The notes: a model not told the origin generated them from the sequence alone. 64,000 nucleotides of DNA from an uncultured Ruminococcus sp. (GCA_904393835.1 CAJFNC010000008.1:99434-163433); one strand, 5' to 3'. Shown: positions 53,134-62,577, counted from the stretch's first letter. A program made the numbers and translations.

Positions 53134-54945
53134 TCAGTCGGTATCAAGCTTCAATACTGCCATAAACGCCTCCTGCGGCACCTCTACGCTGCCCAGCTGA
53201 CGCATACGTTTTTTACCCTCTTTCTGCTTTTCAAGCAGCTTTTTCTTACGGCTTATGTCGCCGCCGTAGCACTTGGCAAGCACATCCTTGCGCATTGCCT
53301 TAACTGTTTCACGGGCAATAATCTTGCCGCCGATGCAAGCCTGAATCGGGACTTCAAAGAGCTGGCGCGGGATTTTTTCCTTGAGCTTTTCCGCCATTTT
53401 TCTGGCTCTGCCATAGGCTTTGTCCTTGTGAATGATAAACGACAGCGCGTCAACAACCTCGCCGTTGAGCATAATGTCGAGCTTAACAAGCTGACTCGGC
53501 TCATAGCCTTTCATCTCATAGTCAAACGACGCATATCCCCTTGTGCGTGATTTAAGAGTATCAAAAAAGTCGTATATAATCTCGGCGAGCGGCAACTCAT
53601 AGTGCAAATCAACGCGGTCTGCGTCAATATACTGCATATCGACAAAAGTGCCTCGTCTGTCCTGACAAAGCTCCATAATATTGCCCACATACTCCTTGGG
53701 TGCATAGATGTGCGCATTGGTAACCGGTTCTTCCGCAAGCTGAATAAGCGATGGGTCGGGATAATTTGTTGGGTTGTCAATCATCTTTACAGTGCCGTCG
53801 GTAAGTGTAATTCTGTAAATAACGCTGGGCGCTGTTGTAATCAGGTCAAGCTGATATTCACGCTCCAGCCTTTCCTGAATAATCTCCATATGCAAAAGCC
53901 CCAAAAATCCGCATCTGAAGCCGAATCCCAATGCAACCGAGGTTTCGGGTTCAAATGAAAGAGCTGCATCATTTAGCTGGAGCTTTTCAAGCGCATCCTT
54001 TAGGTCGCCGTACTTAGCGCCGTCAACGGGATAAATACCGCAGAACACCATCGGCTGAGCCTCACGATAGCCGGGGAGAGGTTCTTCGGCGGGATTTGAA
54101 GTCAGAGTAACGGTATCTCCTACCTTTGCGTCGGAGATTTTCTTGATTGACGCAGCAATATAACCTACCTCGCCCGCATAGAGACCGTCGGTTTTCTCCA
54201 TTGAGGTAGCGTGCATAATGCCGCATTCCACAACATTGAATACACTGCCCGTCTGCATAAGCTTGAACTCGTCGCCCGGGTGTATTTGACCCTCTTTAAG
54301 GCGCACGTAGATAATAACACCTTTGTAGCTGTCATAGTAGCTGTCAAAAATCAAAGCTCTGAGCGGCGCATTGACGTCGCCCTGGGGCGCGGGAATATCC
54401 GAAACAATCTTTTCGAGCACCTGATGAATATTTATACCCGCCTTTGCCGAAATTTTCGGAGCGTCCTCGGCAGGGATACCGATTACATCCTCAATCTCCG
54501 CAATTACCCTGTCGGGATCGGCGCTGGGCAGGTCAATTTTGTTGATTACAGGCACAATTTCAAGTCCGCTGTCAACCGCGAGATATGTATTTGCAAGAGT
54601 CTGAGCCTCAATGCCCTGCGACGCGTCAACCACAAGGATTGCACCCTCACAAGCGGCAAGCGAACGCGACACCTCGTAGTTAAAGTCAACGTGGCCGGGG
54701 GTATCTATGAGGTTAAAAAGATATTGTTCACCGTTGTCGGCAGTGTAACATACGCTTACTGCACGGGCTTTTATTGTGATGCCTCTTTCCCTTTCAAGTT
54801 CCATATCGTCGAGGAGCTGGGCTTCCATATCCCTTTTTTCAACAGAATGTGTCTGCTCAAGGATTCTGTCGGCAAGGGTACTTTTGCCGTGGTCAATATG
54901 GGCGATTATGCAAAAATTTCTGATTTTGTCCTGAGGAAACGACAA
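53134..54945 (-). CDS. lepA: Elongation factor 4 (LepA)
   Basis: A ribosome-dependent GTPase of the back-translocation type. 603 residues. G1 [10 protein letters not shown]3 DTPGHVDF and G4 NKIDLP are intact; EF-G-like domains II, III and V follow, and the LepA-specific C-terminal domain ends [14 protein letters not shown]. The start is TTG at 54945 with AGGTGA in front; no ATG is better placed. It is monocistronic, convergent with glgP. Confidence 0.97.
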   Translation of the reverse strand: MSFPQDKIRNFCIIAHIDHGKSTLADRILEQTHSVEKRDMEAQLLDDMELERERGITIKARAVSVCYTADNGEQYLFNLIDTPGHVDFNYEVSRSLAACEGAILVVDASQGIEAQTLANTYLAVDSGLEIVPVINKIDLPSADPDRVIAEIEDVIGIPAEDAPKISAKAGINIHQVLEKIVSDIPAPQGDVNAPLRALIFDSYYDSYKGVIIYVRLKEGQIHPGDEFKLMQTGSVFNVVECGIMHATSMEKTDGLYAGEVGYIAASIKKISDAKVGDTVTLTSNPAEEPLPGYREAQPMVFCGIYPVDGAKYGDLKDALEKLQLNDAALSFEPETSVALGFGFRCGFLGLLHMEIIQERLEREYQLDLITTAPSVIYRITLTDGTVKMIDNPTNYPDPSLIQLAEEPVTNAHIYAPKEYVGNIMELCQDRRGTFVDMQYIDADRVDLHYELPLAEIIYDFFDTLKSRTRGYASFDYEMKGYEPSQLVKLDIMLNGEVVDALSFIIHKDKAYGRARKMAEKLKEKIPRQLFEVPIQACIGGKIIARETVKAMRKDVLAKCYGGDISRKKKLLEKQKEGKKRMRQLGSVEVPQEAFMAVLKLDTD

Positions 54946-55078
54946 TACAATTCACCTACTTAAACATATATACAATTATTATAGCATATTCAGGCAACTA
55001 AAACAAGCAAATTTACTCTGACGTCGGGACAATTATAAGCACGCTGTTTAATTGAAATAAGTTAAAAGCAAAAAAGAA

Positions 55079-55103
55079 AGGCACGGAAAACCGTGCCTGA
55101 AAG
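55079..55103 (-). terminator. Terminator of the sortase cassette
   Basis: AGGCACGG and CCGTGCCT form a perfect 8-base stem with an AAAA loop; TTTCTTTTTTG follows on the minus strand. Confidence 0.85.
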
Positions 55104-55108
55104 TTAAA

Positions 55109-55951
55109 TTAAGATACCTTGCGGTGCATTCTTCTGTACTGAATATAAAGAGCGATTGCAACCAAAAGGAAGAACAGCGCAACAAACACAAGCGCAAGGC
55201 AAATGCCGTTGCCGCACTGTACAAACAAATTATAAAGTGCGCGCGATTCCAGGTTGATTTTCGCAATCACGCCCGATAACAGAATTATTGTAGGTATTAC
55301 GCCTACCGTCAAAAAAGCCCCGGCGACGCCGTAGTAAATATACTTTACCGCCCTATGCTTCCACTTGTTGGCAAGGAAAAAAACTACGCAGATTACTGCG
55401 ATAAAGAAAATCAAACCGCCTATAACGAAAGGCAGAGCAGCTTTTACTGCCAAAAAGTAGCTTGACAATGATGAGAAAAACGGAATCTCTAAGGAATTTT
55501 TATAAACAGCGGCAGCTTTGTTAACAAGGTTATCACGGCTTGCCGCACTGGTTACCTTTATATTGTTTTCGTCAATATATTTGTCAAGGGCAGCATTGAA
55601 TGTCTGCTTAAATTCGGTTGTATCGATTTTGGTGCCCTCGCCGTTGTAATAACTTTCCAGATAATTCTGAGTGTCATTGCTGAGCATAACGCCGTTAATT
55701 AAGCCGTCAAAAAACTCTTCTTTTAAGCCGGACGCATAACCGAGGTCAGTTAAATCTTCGGTAATTTCGTCGGCCTTGTCATTAAAATAGTTCGAGCTGT
55801 TCATACTGTCAAACAAAAAGTCGGAACTATTAAACAAGGTAACGCTCAAAACCGTAGCAAGCGACAGAAAAAAGAGCAAAACACACAAAATAAATGAAAG
55901 CAAACCGAATACAGTATGTCTTACATACGAAGAAAGAGGTCTTTTAGCCAT
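55109..55951 (-). CDS. Membrane protein of the sortase cassette, unknown function
   Basis: A 280-residue membrane protein of no family I can name. A first helix at ~10-35 is followed by a ~135-residue extracytoplasmic region (FNSSDFLFDSMNSSNYFNDK, helix-rich and acidic). Three helices follow at ~165-195, ~205-230 and ~240-270, with a basic C-terminal end. It lies 2 bases after the sortase stop, with GGAGGGAGATTAATT upstream, so it is coupled to the sortase. It might assist or anchor the sortase or the substrate; this is inference from position. Confidence 0.65.
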   Translation of the reverse strand: MAKRPLSSYVRHTVFGLLSFILCVLLFFLSLATVLSVTLFNSSDFLFDSMNSSNYFNDKADEITEDLTDLGYASGLKEEFFDGLINGVMLSNDTQNYLESYYNGEGTKIDTTEFKQTFNAALDKYIDENNIKVTSAASRDNLVNKAAAVYKNSLEIPFFSSLSSYFLAVKAALPFVIGGLIFFIAVICVVFFLANKWKHRAVKYIYYGVAGAFLTVGVIPTIILLSGVIAKINLESRALYNLFVQCGNGICLALVFVALFFLLVAIALYIQYRRMHRKVS

Positions 55952-55953
55952 AA

Positions 55954-56700
55954 TTAATCTCCCTCCTGCACGCTCGTATCAACCTGCGGTCCCGACACGT
56001 AGTCGGCATAAACAAAAAATCTACGCTCTGTCAAACCGAGTTCGTCAAACGGATAACAGGTGTACATAATAAGATTTTCACGGTCGGCAGAAAGGTCATA
56101 CGCCGTAGTATCGGTTGCTTTTTTTACAGCAGTGTGGTTAATCTTATATGTATAGTTGCCGTAGCTTGTACGGATAGTAACAATCTGACCTTCTTCGGCA
56201 TTTTTTAATCCGTTAAAATATGTATTGTTATGTCCTGCCACAAGAATTGTGCTGCCGTAGCCCGGAAGATGACTCCCTGTATATATGCCTACTCCGTTGC
56301 GAAGCGCTACATCGTCATCGCCGTAAAAAAGCTTATTGTTGATACCGCAATCTTCAATAATAAGCTCGCCAAACTGGTTTCCGTAGCCGGGAAATTCTAT
56401 CGAGCTGCTGTCAATGTATTCTTTCGTTACAGTATTGCCGTTATCGTCCACTTCATCTCTGGTGACAGTGGGTTGAGTCGAATTCTCTGACACAGGCACA
56501 AAGATATTTTTATATTCGTTGGAAAAATCTTTTTCATAATTTGCAAAAATCAGACCGCCGGCATTGGCAATGGTGGTTACCGTAGGCATAAATGCAAGGT
56601 AAAGCACCAAATATGTTCCCAACAAAAATATAATGGGAAGAATTATAAAACTCTTCCCATTATATCTTTTATGCTTGTGTCTGCGCTTTCTGTCAGACAT
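55954..56700 (-). CDS. Sortase (class D/E-like)
   Basis: A membrane-bound transpeptidase that links surface proteins to the cell wall. 248 residues. A basic N-terminal stretch (RKRRHKHKR) and one helix (SFIILPIIFLLGTYLVLYLA) orient the domain outward. Active site His157 in VAGHNN, Cys215 in LIMYTCYPF, and Arg226/227 in ERRFFVYA. The T-C motif and length fit class D/E rather than class A. The start is ATG at 56700; the TTG three codons up is less likely. The substrate gene precedes it, and a membrane protein follows. Confidence 0.88.
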   Translation of the reverse strand: MSDRKRRHKHKRYNGKSFIILPIIFLLGTYLVLYLAFMPTVTTIANAGGLIFANYEKDFSNEYKNIFVPVSENSTQPTVTRDEVDDNGNTVTKEYIDSSSIEFPGYGNQFGELIIEDCGINNKLFYGDDDVALRNGVGIYTGSHLPGYGSTILVAGHNNTYFNGLKNAEEGQIVTIRTSYGNYTYKINHTAVKKATDTTAYDLSADRENLIMYTCYPFDELGLTERRFFVYADYVSGPQVDTSVQEGD

Positions 56701-56705
56701 TATAA

Positions 56706-57302
56706 TCAAGCTCTTTCTTTCTTAGTTTTAACGAGGTAAAGCGAACCGCCGCATACGAGAAGAACTGCAGCAGCACCGGCAATACCAAAGCCCATGAAGT
56801 TAGTCTCTGCACCGGTTGTTTTGATAACGTTCTTGTCACCAACTGTAGCGTTACCTGATGATGCAGAACCGTAAATGTAAGGAGAGCCGCTGAATACAGT
56901 AGCACCCTCAGCATCCTTAACGATAATAAGCTTTGCTGTACCGTCAAAAGATACTGTCAAGCCAAGAGCAGAACCTGCTGTCTTGAGGTAACCGAGAAGA
57001 ACATTCTTCTGATCAAGTGAAAGATCTCTGAGGTCTTTAACACCTGCTGCCTTAACATAGTTCTCAACATCGTTGATAGCCTTGATGATTGTAGCTGACT
57101 GATCAGCTGTCATTTCAATCTTGTTGAAGTAACCTTCAGCCTGGTTGATGTAATCAGCTGAAATTGTCACACCGCTGATGTTTACACTCTTAAGCTCATC
57201 AAGAACCTTCTGTTCATTGCTGTTAATACCTGCTGCGAAAGCAGAAACGGTAGCTGTGGCAGCAAGAACAAGTGCAATCATAATTGATGCTAATTTTTTC
57301 AT
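56706..57302 (-). CDS. Secreted surface protein with atypical sorting signal
   Basis: A 198-residue exported protein. Residues 1-24 are a signal peptide (AFAA-G). Residues ~25-140 are a helical domain, then a beta strand stretch, then a Ser/Gly linker ~141-155. A C-terminal sorting signal follows: VIKTTGAE (Thr-Thr-Gly at 162-164), a hydrophobic helix at 169-191 and a basic tail KTKKERA. The motif is I-K-T-T-G rather than LPXTG. The sortase starts 5 bases after its stop, so it is very likely the cognate substrate. Function of the displayed domain unknown. Confidence 0.82.
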   Translation of the reverse strand: MKKLASIMIALVLAATATVSAFAAGINSNEQKVLDELKSVNISGVTISADYINQAEGYFNKIEMTADQSATIIKAINDVENYVKAAGVKDLRDLSLDQKNVLLGYLKTAGSALGLTVSFDGTAKLIIVKDAEGATVFSGSPYIYGSASSGNATVGDKNVIKTTGAETNFMGFGIAGAAAVLLVCGGSLYLVKTKKERA

Positions 57303-57370
57303 GATATTCTACCACCTTTATAAATTTAGATGCAAAAGCGTCATCATGAGACACTTTTGTCTATGCACGT

Positions 57371-57399
57371 ATTATACCACTTTATTTTATATTTGTAAA
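57371..57399 (-). promoter_or_regulatory. Promoter of the sortase cassette
   Basis: On the minus strand TTTACA (57394-57399), 17 bases, TATAAT (57371-57376). GGTGG lies before the ATG at 57302. Confidence 0.75.
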
Positions 57400-57545
57400 G
57401 TATAAATCGACAATTTTTATAAAAAATTTCCGCTGGAGAAAAATTTTACTTAATTAGAAATTATTACAAATTATATAAGTATATTTTACAAAATTTGCCG
57501 CGCAAACTGTGCAAAATCACATAGAACTTAATCGATATTTATGAC

Positions 57546-58193
57546 TTAGCTGCACATACTTGCAAGTATTTCGGGTTTTAACAGAATAATTTTGGCATAG
57601 TCGGTAGCAATAATTTTGTTTTTTGATAATTTTCCCAGTGTCTTACTTACAGTAATTCTTGACACCCCAACGGCGTCTGCAATCTGTTCGTGCGTCATTT
57701 TAACTACATTATTCTTGCTGTTTTCGAGTAATATTTTTGCAATTCTCTCGTCGGCAAGTTTGAATGTCATTGAGTCAAGCTGTGACGAAAGCAAACGGAT
57801 TCGCTTTGACATAATCTCGAGCAATTCAAGAGCTATTTTCGGATACTGCGAAAATAAGTTGGTAAGAATCTGTTCGTCAATCATAATAACTCGGCAGTCA
57901 CTGAGGGCGACGGCCGAACTGACGCGCGGCTCCTTGTCAAAAAAAGCTCCTTCTCCGAGTAATTCGCCGTGAGAAGCGATGTTAAGAGTTTTTTCATCAC
58001 CGTCCGCGGAATTCATATAAACTTTTACTTTGCCCTTTTTAAGGTAACAAAAATTTTTTGCCCGATCTCCCTGGCGGTAAATTATTTCTCCCTTTTTATA
58101 TGTTCGCACCACACCGTAAGAGTCGAGTATTTCCTGCATATCCTTATAAAGCTCCGTACCGGAATGAGCGGAAAAATTTTTAGTGTTGTCCAT
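57546..58193 (-). CDS. Crp/Fnr family transcriptional regulator
   Basis: A 215-residue regulator. Residues ~25-140 are the cyclic-nucleotide-binding fold (GEIIYRQGDRAKNFCYLKKG, GEGAFFDKEPRVSSAVAL). Residues ~150-215 are the winged HTH (MTHEQIADAVGVSRITVSKT). The RVSSA phosphate-binding cassette is partly like that of cAMP receptors. There is no Cys cluster for an FNR-type iron-sulfur centre. The start is ATG at 58193, after GGAGGCGAAAGAT; an upstream ATG at 58217 is less likely. Targets unknown; it lies next to the sortase cassette in the same direction. Confidence 0.88.
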   Translation of the reverse strand: MDNTKNFSAHSGTELYKDMQEILDSYGVVRTYKKGEIIYRQGDRAKNFCYLKKGKVKVYMNSADGDEKTLNIASHGELLGEGAFFDKEPRVSSAVALSDCRVIMIDEQILTNLFSQYPKIALELLEIMSKRIRLLSSQLDSMTFKLADERIAKILLENSKNNVVKMTHEQIADAVGVSRITVSKTLGKLSKNKIIATDYAKIILLKPEILASMCS

Positions 58194-58223
58194 ATCTTTC
58201 GCCTCCGACAGCAACATTTCTTA

Positions 58224-58252
58224 ATTTTACTATATCACTTTTTATAAAACAA
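58224..58252 (-). promoter_or_regulatory. Promoter of the Crp/Fnr gene
   Basis: On the minus strand TTGTTT (58247-58252), 17 bases, TAAAAT (58224-58229). Confidence 0.55.
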
Positions 58253-58462
58253 GTAAAGCGAAATTTGTAATTTCGCTTTGGGGCAATTTTGACAGTGTAA
58301 ATTTGCAATGAAATATATTATTGATGTCACACAAATTACAAACGCTTTGATTATACCCGAAAAATAATACATAACCTGCAAGATAACAGATTAATCGCGA
58401 AAATTCAATTTTAAACGAAATGTTTGCATTAATAAAATTTATTATGTGTATTGCCTTAATTT

Positions 58463-58525
58463 AAAGCAAGCAGCACATTGCGCTGCAAATTCATCAGGGG
58501 TGACATTATCCTGTTTCATATATTA
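58463..58525 (-). repeat. Dispersed intergenic repeat, copy R8 (reverse, internally shortened)
   Basis: AAAGCAAGCAGCACATTGCG, then CTGCAAATTCA, then GGGGTGACATTATCCTGTTT. The second hairpin arm and the CTATAG centre are deleted. It lies in the 545-base gap 58194-58738; apart from the promoter of the Crp/Fnr gene I see nothing else there. Confidence 0.72.
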
Positions 58526-58738
58526 CAAACTTTTTTCGTCACAAAAAATAACGGAACACTTTGAATTCTGTTTGTACTAATTATCTATTTATTCTGCGTT
58601 TCTATTGATAAATCTGTGAACTTCATTAAAAATTAACAAATAATTTCGTGCTTTTTAACTATACAAAAAATTCAAGCCACTTTATAATAAAATTGAATGA
58701 CAATTATGTATAATTCTATTAAAGAAAGGTGAGTTACT

Positions 58739-59686
58739 ATGAAAGCGATTAGGAAAATTTCAAAAATATTGTCATATCTGTTGACGGCAACTCTTTTGAC
58801 TCCAATGATATCGGCGCTTCCTGTTTCGTCAGCTACGCCTGAAGGAACAAATATTGATTATACCTTCAGCGGGAAGAACGCCGATGATTCAGGTTATGCA
58901 CAGGGTACGGTCACACTTTCATCCGATACAGACGGAACGTACGGTTTGTATTGGGCGGACAATTCAAAAGCGCTGGAAGGCTACTACGAGATAGATGAGC
59001 TTACTATTGCCGACGGAAAATCCGCTGTGTTTGAATTCGGCGACCATACCGCAATTCCGGCCGGCGCAACAAAACTTATTGCTGTTTCGGATAAGTCGGA
59101 TTTGTCGGTTTCAGGGGCGGACGCTGTTTATTCGATTCCGACAAACAAGCAGCTTAATTTCGGTTCGGGAGAGCTGCTTTACACATTTAATTCATACTCC
59201 GATGTTCATATCGACGTCGGCAACTACTATGTCAATGCGGAAAAGAACTGGGCACAGGCACTTAAATTTGCAGTTGACAAGGGAACAGATTTTATCGTTT
59301 CCTCCGGCGATATGGTAACCAACGCTTCGGGTCCCGAAAGCGAATGGCTGATTTACGAAAAGGTTCTCGCTGAATCCGATTACGTAAATCCCGTATGGGA
59401 ATCCGACGGCAACCATGATATGCGCAGCGGCGTCAGCTCCGGATTAACATCTTTTGTAAGAGCTCCGGGCACTGATAATACAATTGCAAATTATGACGCA
59501 AACAAACCTTACTACTATATAACAGAGCAAAGTACCGGAGATATATTTATTTTTATGGCTCTTGAATCTGACTCAAATCCCAGCAGCTGCGATGAATTCT
59601 CTCAGGAACAAATGCAGTGGCTGACAAGCCTTCTTGACACTACGGAACAGGGATTAATATTTATATTATTGAACATTCTCCGATAA
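58739..59686 (+). CDS. Fragment 1: signal peptide, beta domain and first half of metallophosphoesterase
   Basis: 315 residues up to a frameshift stop. Residues 1-30 are a signal peptide; ~35-140 a beta domain; from ~145 the calcineurin-like phosphoesterase core starts with YSDVHID (metal D-x-H), SSGDMVTN and SDGNHDM. The last ~12 residues (FILLNILR) are frameshifted. The fourth metal motif, GHTH, lies in the next fragment, so this half alone cannot be catalytic. ATG at 58739 with AAAGGTGAG upstream. Confidence 0.75.
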   Translation: MKAIRKISKILSYLLTATLLTPMISALPVSSATPEGTNIDYTFSGKNADDSGYAQGTVTLSSDTDGTYGLYWADNSKALEGYYEIDELTIADGKSAVFEFGDHTAIPAGATKLIAVSDKSDLSVSGADAVYSIPTNKQLNFGSGELLYTFNSYSDVHIDVGNYYVNAEKNWAQALKFAVDKGTDFIVSSGDMVTNASGPESEWLIYEKVLAESDYVNPVWESDGNHDMRSGVSSGLTSFVRAPGTDNTIANYDANKPYYYITEQSTGDIFIFMALESDSNPSSCDEFSQEQMQWLTSLLDTTEQGLIFILLNILR

Positions 59687-59709
59687 AAGGTTTCGGTGCA
59701 GGCGACAGA

Positions 59710-61572
59710 ATGGACAACCCGCATTATAAGGCCCACCTGAGTGAAAATTTCATTTCAACCGTTCAGTTCAAATCGCTTCTTCAGAAATATCCGAAGCTTA
59801 TTTGGATGTCAGGTCACACGCACGAAGATTTTTCTATGGGGTATAATTATTCCAATGAAAACGAAACAGCTTGCCATATGATTCATAATCCCGCCGTAGC
59901 AGGCTCTACATGGGCTTCACCGTCGGCAACATCGCTTGACTATAATAACGGAGTAGGATACAATTCACAGGGTTATTATGTCGAGACATATCAAAATCAG
60001 GTTGTTTATTACGGAGCAAACCTAACCGACGAGTTGATCTATCCCGCATATTGCTACATTATGGACGGCGCCAGAAACACAACTCCCGACGCTACAAATC
60101 CCACCGAAGAACCTACTACTCAAAGCGCAACAGACGCTACGGGTGTAACCGGTTCGACTTTGCCCGCAGACATTGAAACAAGACGTGTTTATTTTGCGAA
60201 TACGCTTAAATGGCAATTTATCGACTGCTACAGCTGGGCAAAAGCAGACACAAACAGTTGTGTATGGCCGGGATATGCGGCCACATATTACGGTACAAGT
60301 GAGCAGGGAGTTGATCTTTACTACTGTGACATTCCCGTTGACCATGACAATATTATATGGAATAATGCCGGAAACGGTTACCAAACGGCTGACATAGCCC
60401 TTGACGGAATTAACGATTTGTTTACACCCGCAGCAACAACAAGCAGCAAGAGTGTTCCTGTTACTGCTTCTGTCTGGGACTACGATCCCGTTACGCAACC
60501 GACCACGGCAGAACCCCCTGAAATTTCCACAGAGCCGGATGAAGAAGATGATTATGTACTTTGCTACTATAACAGCGGAGAACACGCATGGTCGGATATG
60601 GATACATATTTTGTAAAGCAGGACGACGGCACTTATACACTGGATTTCACGACAACAAACAGCGAAAACATAAGCTGTAATGTTTATAACAATACGACAA
60701 AGACCTATAACTGCGTTGCTTCAAGCACTTCCTTAACCTTTGCGGCGGGTAAGACATCATCCTACGATTTAACAGCTTCTTCTTCAAGAGGAAAGAGTCT
60801 TACAATCAGCGGGTTATCCGAGGGTTTGAATATTAAATTCTCATACGATCCCCGAGATAACATCTTGACCGTTGTCTGCGGCGAAGTCGTTGATTCTACA
60901 GCAGAGACTACAGAGCTTGTTGAGAAAACAACCTCCGCTACCGAAGAGAGTACCGTAGAATCCACACAGCCCGAAACAACAATCCCGGCAGTTCATAAAC
61001 TCGGTGATGCAGATATGAACGGAGAGATCAATATTCAGGACGCAACAATTCTGCAAAAATATATTGCCGGACTGGTTACTCTTACAACCGAACAAATTGA
61101 ATTAGGTGATGTTGATGCCAATAGTATCATCAGCATAAAAGACGCTACAATGATTCAAAAGTATACCTCAGATTTCATTACGGAATTTAAGGTGTCGGAA
61201 TATACCCATAATATCTCAGTATTTACGGCTGAAGATTCAGAATCCCAATTTTCATGGACGGCAAACACCCTGACTGAGGCTCTGGCGCAGGTGGAACTTG
61301 AGCTTAAAGAAAAATACACATTCTCATCTTATGACCAGTATCAGAACCTAAAAAGATATTATTATTGCTATAAAGACACAACTACAGTTGATAATGAAAG
61401 TGAGGTAGTTGCGGAGTTTGCAAAACTTACCGAGGAACTTAACACAATCGCGGAGCACATAGGAGTTCCGAGAGTCTATCCGGTAGGGGATGTTTACTAT
61501 TTTGAAAACACATATGATTGGTCAACGGTAAACTGTTATGCATGGAAAGGTTCTTCGGAATACGATGTATGA
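59710..61572 (+). CDS. Fragment 2: end of phosphoesterase, starch-binding-like module, dockerin
   Basis: 620 residues starting at an internal ATG. GHTHED completes the phosphoesterase metal site. A CBM26-like module (WQFIDCYSWAKADTNSCVWP), a ~95-residue beta module (YVLCYYNSGEHAWSDMDTYF), a Thr/Glu linker, then a dockerin with two good calcium repeats (GDADMNGEINIQDATILQKY, GDVDANSIISIKDATMIQKY), a helical spacer, and the start of a second CBM26-like module cut by TGA. Confidence 0.75.
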   Translation: MDNPHYKAHLSENFISTVQFKSLLQKYPKLIWMSGHTHEDFSMGYNYSNENETACHMIHNPAVAGSTWASPSATSLDYNNGVGYNSQGYYVETYQNQVVYYGANLTDELIYPAYCYIMDGARNTTPDATNPTEEPTTQSATDATGVTGSTLPADIETRRVYFANTLKWQFIDCYSWAKADTNSCVWPGYAATYYGTSEQGVDLYYCDIPVDHDNIIWNNAGNGYQTADIALDGINDLFTPAATTSSKSVPVTASVWDYDPVTQPTTAEPPEISTEPDEEDDYVLCYYNSGEHAWSDMDTYFVKQDDGTYTLDFTTTNSENISCNVYNNTTKTYNCVASSTSLTFAAGKTSSYDLTASSSRGKSLTISGLSEGLNIKFSYDPRDNILTVVCGEVVDSTAETTELVEKTTSATEESTVESTQPETTIPAVHKLGDADMNGEINIQDATILQKYIAGLVTLTTEQIELGDVDANSIISIKDATMIQKYTSDFITEFKVSEYTHNISVFTAEDSESQFSWTANTLTEALAQVELELKEKYTFSSYDQYQNLKRYYYCYKDTTTVDNESEVVAEFAKLTEELNTIAEHIGVPRVYPVGDVYYFENTYDWSTVNCYAWKGSSEYDV

Positions 61573-61584
61573 CCGGGAAAAGAA

Positions 61585-62577
61585 ATGCAAAAAGTCGGTA
61601 CCAATAACGGTCATGATGTTTACGGAGTGAAATTTGACTATGCAGGTCAGTATACAAGTCTTATTTTCAATAACGGCTCTGAACAGACAGTCAATATAGA
61701 ATTAAACTCGTATGAGTTTAACTGCTTCGGTCTTGACGGTACATCGGGAAGTGACGGAAAACTTAACGTTACAAATTTCAGCTACAACTCGGAAATTGAG
61801 CCTACTATTGCACCTACGACAACAAAGTCGGTAGAAGATAACCGGCGTTACGCGTTATGTTATTACAACAGCGGTTACCACGGCTGGAGCGATGTAGATA
61901 CTTTCTTTACTCCTTTGTCAGACGGTACTTATTCGCTTCAGCTGGTTGCAACAAACAGCGAAAATATCAGCTTAAACGTTTTTGATAATTCTGCGTCAAC
62001 CTATAACTGCGTTGCTGCAAGCACAAGTATGGCATTTGTTCCCGGTGAAACATCTGTCTATGATTTGACGGCTTCTTCAAGAGGAAAAAGCATAACAATC
62101 AACAGTCTGTCGGCAGGCTCCATCATTAACTTTGTCTATAACCCGACAGACAATACCTTGAGTGTTACCTGTAAGGGAATCGGAAGTACAGAGCCCACCG
62201 AACCTCCGATTGAACAGCCCTCAACGCCTGCCGGCGGTGATATTACATATGTTCTGTATATGGCTCCCGAGCAGTCTGTGATTGACGATAGCTGTTCATT
62301 TAAGGCAAACATCAAGGATAGCTCAAATTCATATCACAGCTATAATTTTGAAAAAACCGATATGACATATAACGGAGCAACCGTTTACGCAATTGAAATC
62401 ACAAATCCCGAATACAGCGATGTTGTTAAAATTCAATTCCAAACGTGGGATTCAGCGGGCTCCTTTGTGGGGCAGGTTGTTGACGAGAAAAACTGTCCGA
62501 TTGCAGAATGTAACAATAAAATTATGGTATGCACTTCCGCAAAAAGCGGTGCACTCAACATCTTTGACGCTGATTGA
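61585..62577 (+). CDS. Fragment 3: rest of second starch-binding-like module and C-terminal domains
   Basis: 330 residues in the same frame as fragment 2 after its TGA. No signal peptide and no ribosome-binding site precede its ATG at 61585, which argues it is not a separate gene. It holds the rest of the second CBM26-like module, a second copy of the ~95-residue beta module (YALCYYNSGYHGWSDVDTFF), a Thr/Pro linker and a final beta domain. Confidence 0.7.
   Translation: MQKVGTNNGHDVYGVKFDYAGQYTSLIFNNGSEQTVNIELNSYEFNCFGLDGTSGSDGKLNVTNFSYNSEIEPTIAPTTTKSVEDNRRYALCYYNSGYHGWSDVDTFFTPLSDGTYSLQLVATNSENISLNVFDNSASTYNCVAASTSMAFVPGETSVYDLTASSRGKSITINSLSAGSIINFVYNPTDNTLSVTCKGIGSTEPTEPPIEQPSTPAGGDITYVLYMAPEQSVIDDSCSFKANIKDSSNSYHSYNFEKTDMTYNGATVYAIEITNPEYSDVVKIQFQTWDSAGSFVGQVVDEKNCPIAECNNKIMVCTSAKSGALNIFDAD

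Larger units (their letters stand above)
58739..62577 (+). pseudogene. Large secreted modular metallophosphoesterase, broken by a frameshift and a TGA
   Basis: Read together, three open frames make one ~1280-residue protein: signal peptide, N-terminal beta domain, metallophosphoesterase, CBM26-like module, ~95-residue beta module, dockerin, helical spacer, second CBM26-like module, second ~95-residue module, and a C-terminal beta domain. A single base is missing near 59652-59655 (the expected sequence runs TTEQG then INIYIIEHSPIKG in the other frame). The second break is TGA at 61570-61572, in frame, where the parallel module has a Trp (SSEYDV-stop-PGKEM against NSCVWPGYAA). Both losses are mutations relative to a whole gene, so it is most probably inactive. 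Confidence 0.8.

Noticed and set aside
61570..61572. UGA read as Trp by a changed genetic code
   Set aside because: Trp is coded by TGG throughout the window and TGA is a normal stop in many genes here (trpA, trpG and others).
61585..62577. A separate short secreted protein gene starting at 61585
   Set aside because: It has no signal peptide or ribosome-binding site and shares the frame of the upstream fragment, separated only by TGA; it is better read as part of the broken gene.
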